DNA of 64,000 nucleotides from Ancylobacter pratisalsi. GTDB taxonomy: Bacteria; Pseudomonadota; Alphaproteobacteria; Rhizobiales; Xanthobacteraceae. The translations under genes were made by a program, and so were the position numbers. The notes below the pieces were generated by a model, which saw nothing but the letters and a program-made list of their open reading frames with translations, did no database searches and was not told the DNA's origin. How positions within the stretch are numbered: position 1 is the first letter of the stretch; each line of letters starts with the position of its first letter. The stretch covers positions 620,001 through 684,000 of the forward strand of contig NZ_CP048630.1 in NCBI RefSeq assembly GCF_010669125.1, in the 5' to 3' direction. Shown piece after piece: positions 63,422-64,000 of the stretch.

Positions 63422-64000
63422 ATGATGCGACTGAAAAGATGTGCCGCCCTTGCAGCCGTCGCCCTTGTGGCCGGCGCGATGTTGGCGGGCTCGGGTCCGG
63501 CGAAGGCCGAATCGTCTTCCTTCTTCGGTATTTTTCCGCGACCGTATGATTTCGGGAACGGCCCCGGCAAAGGGGCCTCGCCGGTCCGTCGCCAGGTGGT
63601 GCGCTATGACGGCAAATATCGCCCGGGCACCGTGATCGTGAACACATCCGAGCGCCGGCTCTATCTGGTCCAGGACAACGGAACCGCCCTGAAATACGGC
63701 ATTGGCGTCGGGCGCGACGGTTTCCGCTGGTCGGGCGTCAAGACCATTACCCGCAAGGCCGAGTGGCCGGGCTGGACCCCGCCGCCGCAGATGCTCAAGC
63801 GCCGGCCGGACCTGCCGCGCTACATGCCGGGCGGCATCGACAACCCGCTGGGCGCGCGCGCCCTGTATCTGGGCTCCTCGCTCTACCGCATCCACGGTTC
63901 CAACGAGCCGGAAACGATCGGCCAGGCGGTGTCCTCGGGCTGCTTCCGCATGACCAATGACGACGTCACCGATCTCTTCGAGCGGGTGAAGGTCGGCACC
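63422..64000 (+). CDS. L,D-transpeptidase (YkuD family), 3' end outside window
   Basis: About 193 codons of a second periplasmic L,D-transpeptidase. A signal peptide (LAAVALVAGAMLAGSGPAKA) is followed by the YkuD domain with YRIHGSN...SSGCFRMTNDDV carrying the catalytic His and Cys. It resembles the gene at 37629 over the catalytic block (for example KAEWPGWTPPPQML against KAEWPDWTPPPEMI). The gene runs off the right edge, so only the last few residues are missing. Two ATG codons (63422, 63425) are adjacent. Confidence 0.92.
   Translation, partial: MMRLKRCAALAAVALVAGAMLAGSGPAKAESSSFFGIFPRPYDFGNGPGKGASPVRRQVVRYDGKYRPGTVIVNTSERRLYLVQDNGTALKYGIGVGRDGFRWSGVKTITRKAEWPGWTPPPQMLKRRPDLPRYMPGGIDNPLGARALYLGSSLYRIHGSNEPETIGQAVSSGCFRMTNDDVTDLFERVKVGT

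Overview
This is high-GC DNA with tightly packed genes from an alphaproteobacterium, most likely a member of the Hyphomicrobiales (Xanthobacteraceae-like, for example near Ancylobacter, Starkeya or Xanthobacter). That placement is an inference from the CtrA-inhibitor gene sciP beside mnmA, BA14K-family proteins, DUF2059-gor-rpiA neighbours, single-ATPase sugar ABC transport and TctABC/TRAP carriers. No phage, integrase, insertion sequence, CRISPR or rRNA gene was seen. Two tRNA genes (elongator Met-CAT and Val-CAC) are present.

Layout. 1-0.9 kb: mnmA (cut by the left edge) and sciP. 0.9-9.3 kb: a carbon-phosphorus lyase operon on the minus strand (phnG-H-I-J-acetyltransferase-K-L-M-N) with its divergent repressor phnF, a perfect inverted-repeat operator between them, and a PPOX flavoprotein behind phnF. 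No phosphonate importer (phnCDE) is in the window. 9.3-13.8 kb: an FMN 2-hydroxyacid dehydrogenase, a tail-anchored hypothetical protein, a metallophosphatase, a Nudix hydrolase, tRNA-Met and a cold-shock gene. 14-16.6 kb: a small cassette of a 36-residue (or 47-residue) peptide gene, a GC-rich hairpin and a SagB-type dehydrogenase, with an XRE regulator upstream. It looks like a minimal peptide-modification (RiPP-like) system and is the best candidate here for an undescribed system.

17-24 kb: two BA14K proteins, a guanine-deaminase-like enzyme, a double ABM-domain membrane protein, and a membrane lipid/lipid A glycan set (GT2, PAP2 phosphatase, LABN protein, ArnT-like GT39). 24-36.5 kb: a catabolic regulon made of a TRAP transporter, a 1014-codon-class FAD/Fe-S 2-hydroxyacid dehydrogenase, a serine-glyoxylate-type aminotransferase, two paralogous GntR/FCD regulators, a class III CoA-transferase and an enoyl-CoA hydratase. 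Four promoters in it share an operator with core TTGCATTCATAATT. 36.5-46 kb: an orphan amino-acid binding protein, an L,D-transpeptidase, and the xylose locus (xylR-xylB-xylA against xylF-xylH-xylG). 46-49 kb: a copper/metal cassette (DUF2946, PCuAC, PepSY, ModE-like regulator).

49-63 kb: mostly housekeeping (gltX, nadE, a GT4 glycosyltransferase, class II DAHP synthase, gor, DUF2059, rpiA, gph, tRNA-Val), with a TctCBA tripartite tricarboxylate transporter operon lying between gor and the DUF2059-rpiA pair. The window ends inside a second L,D-transpeptidase gene. A recurring detail is a strong GC-rich hairpin directly after the first, high-demand gene (binding protein or peptide) of four separate operons, which probably sets gene dosage within each operon.
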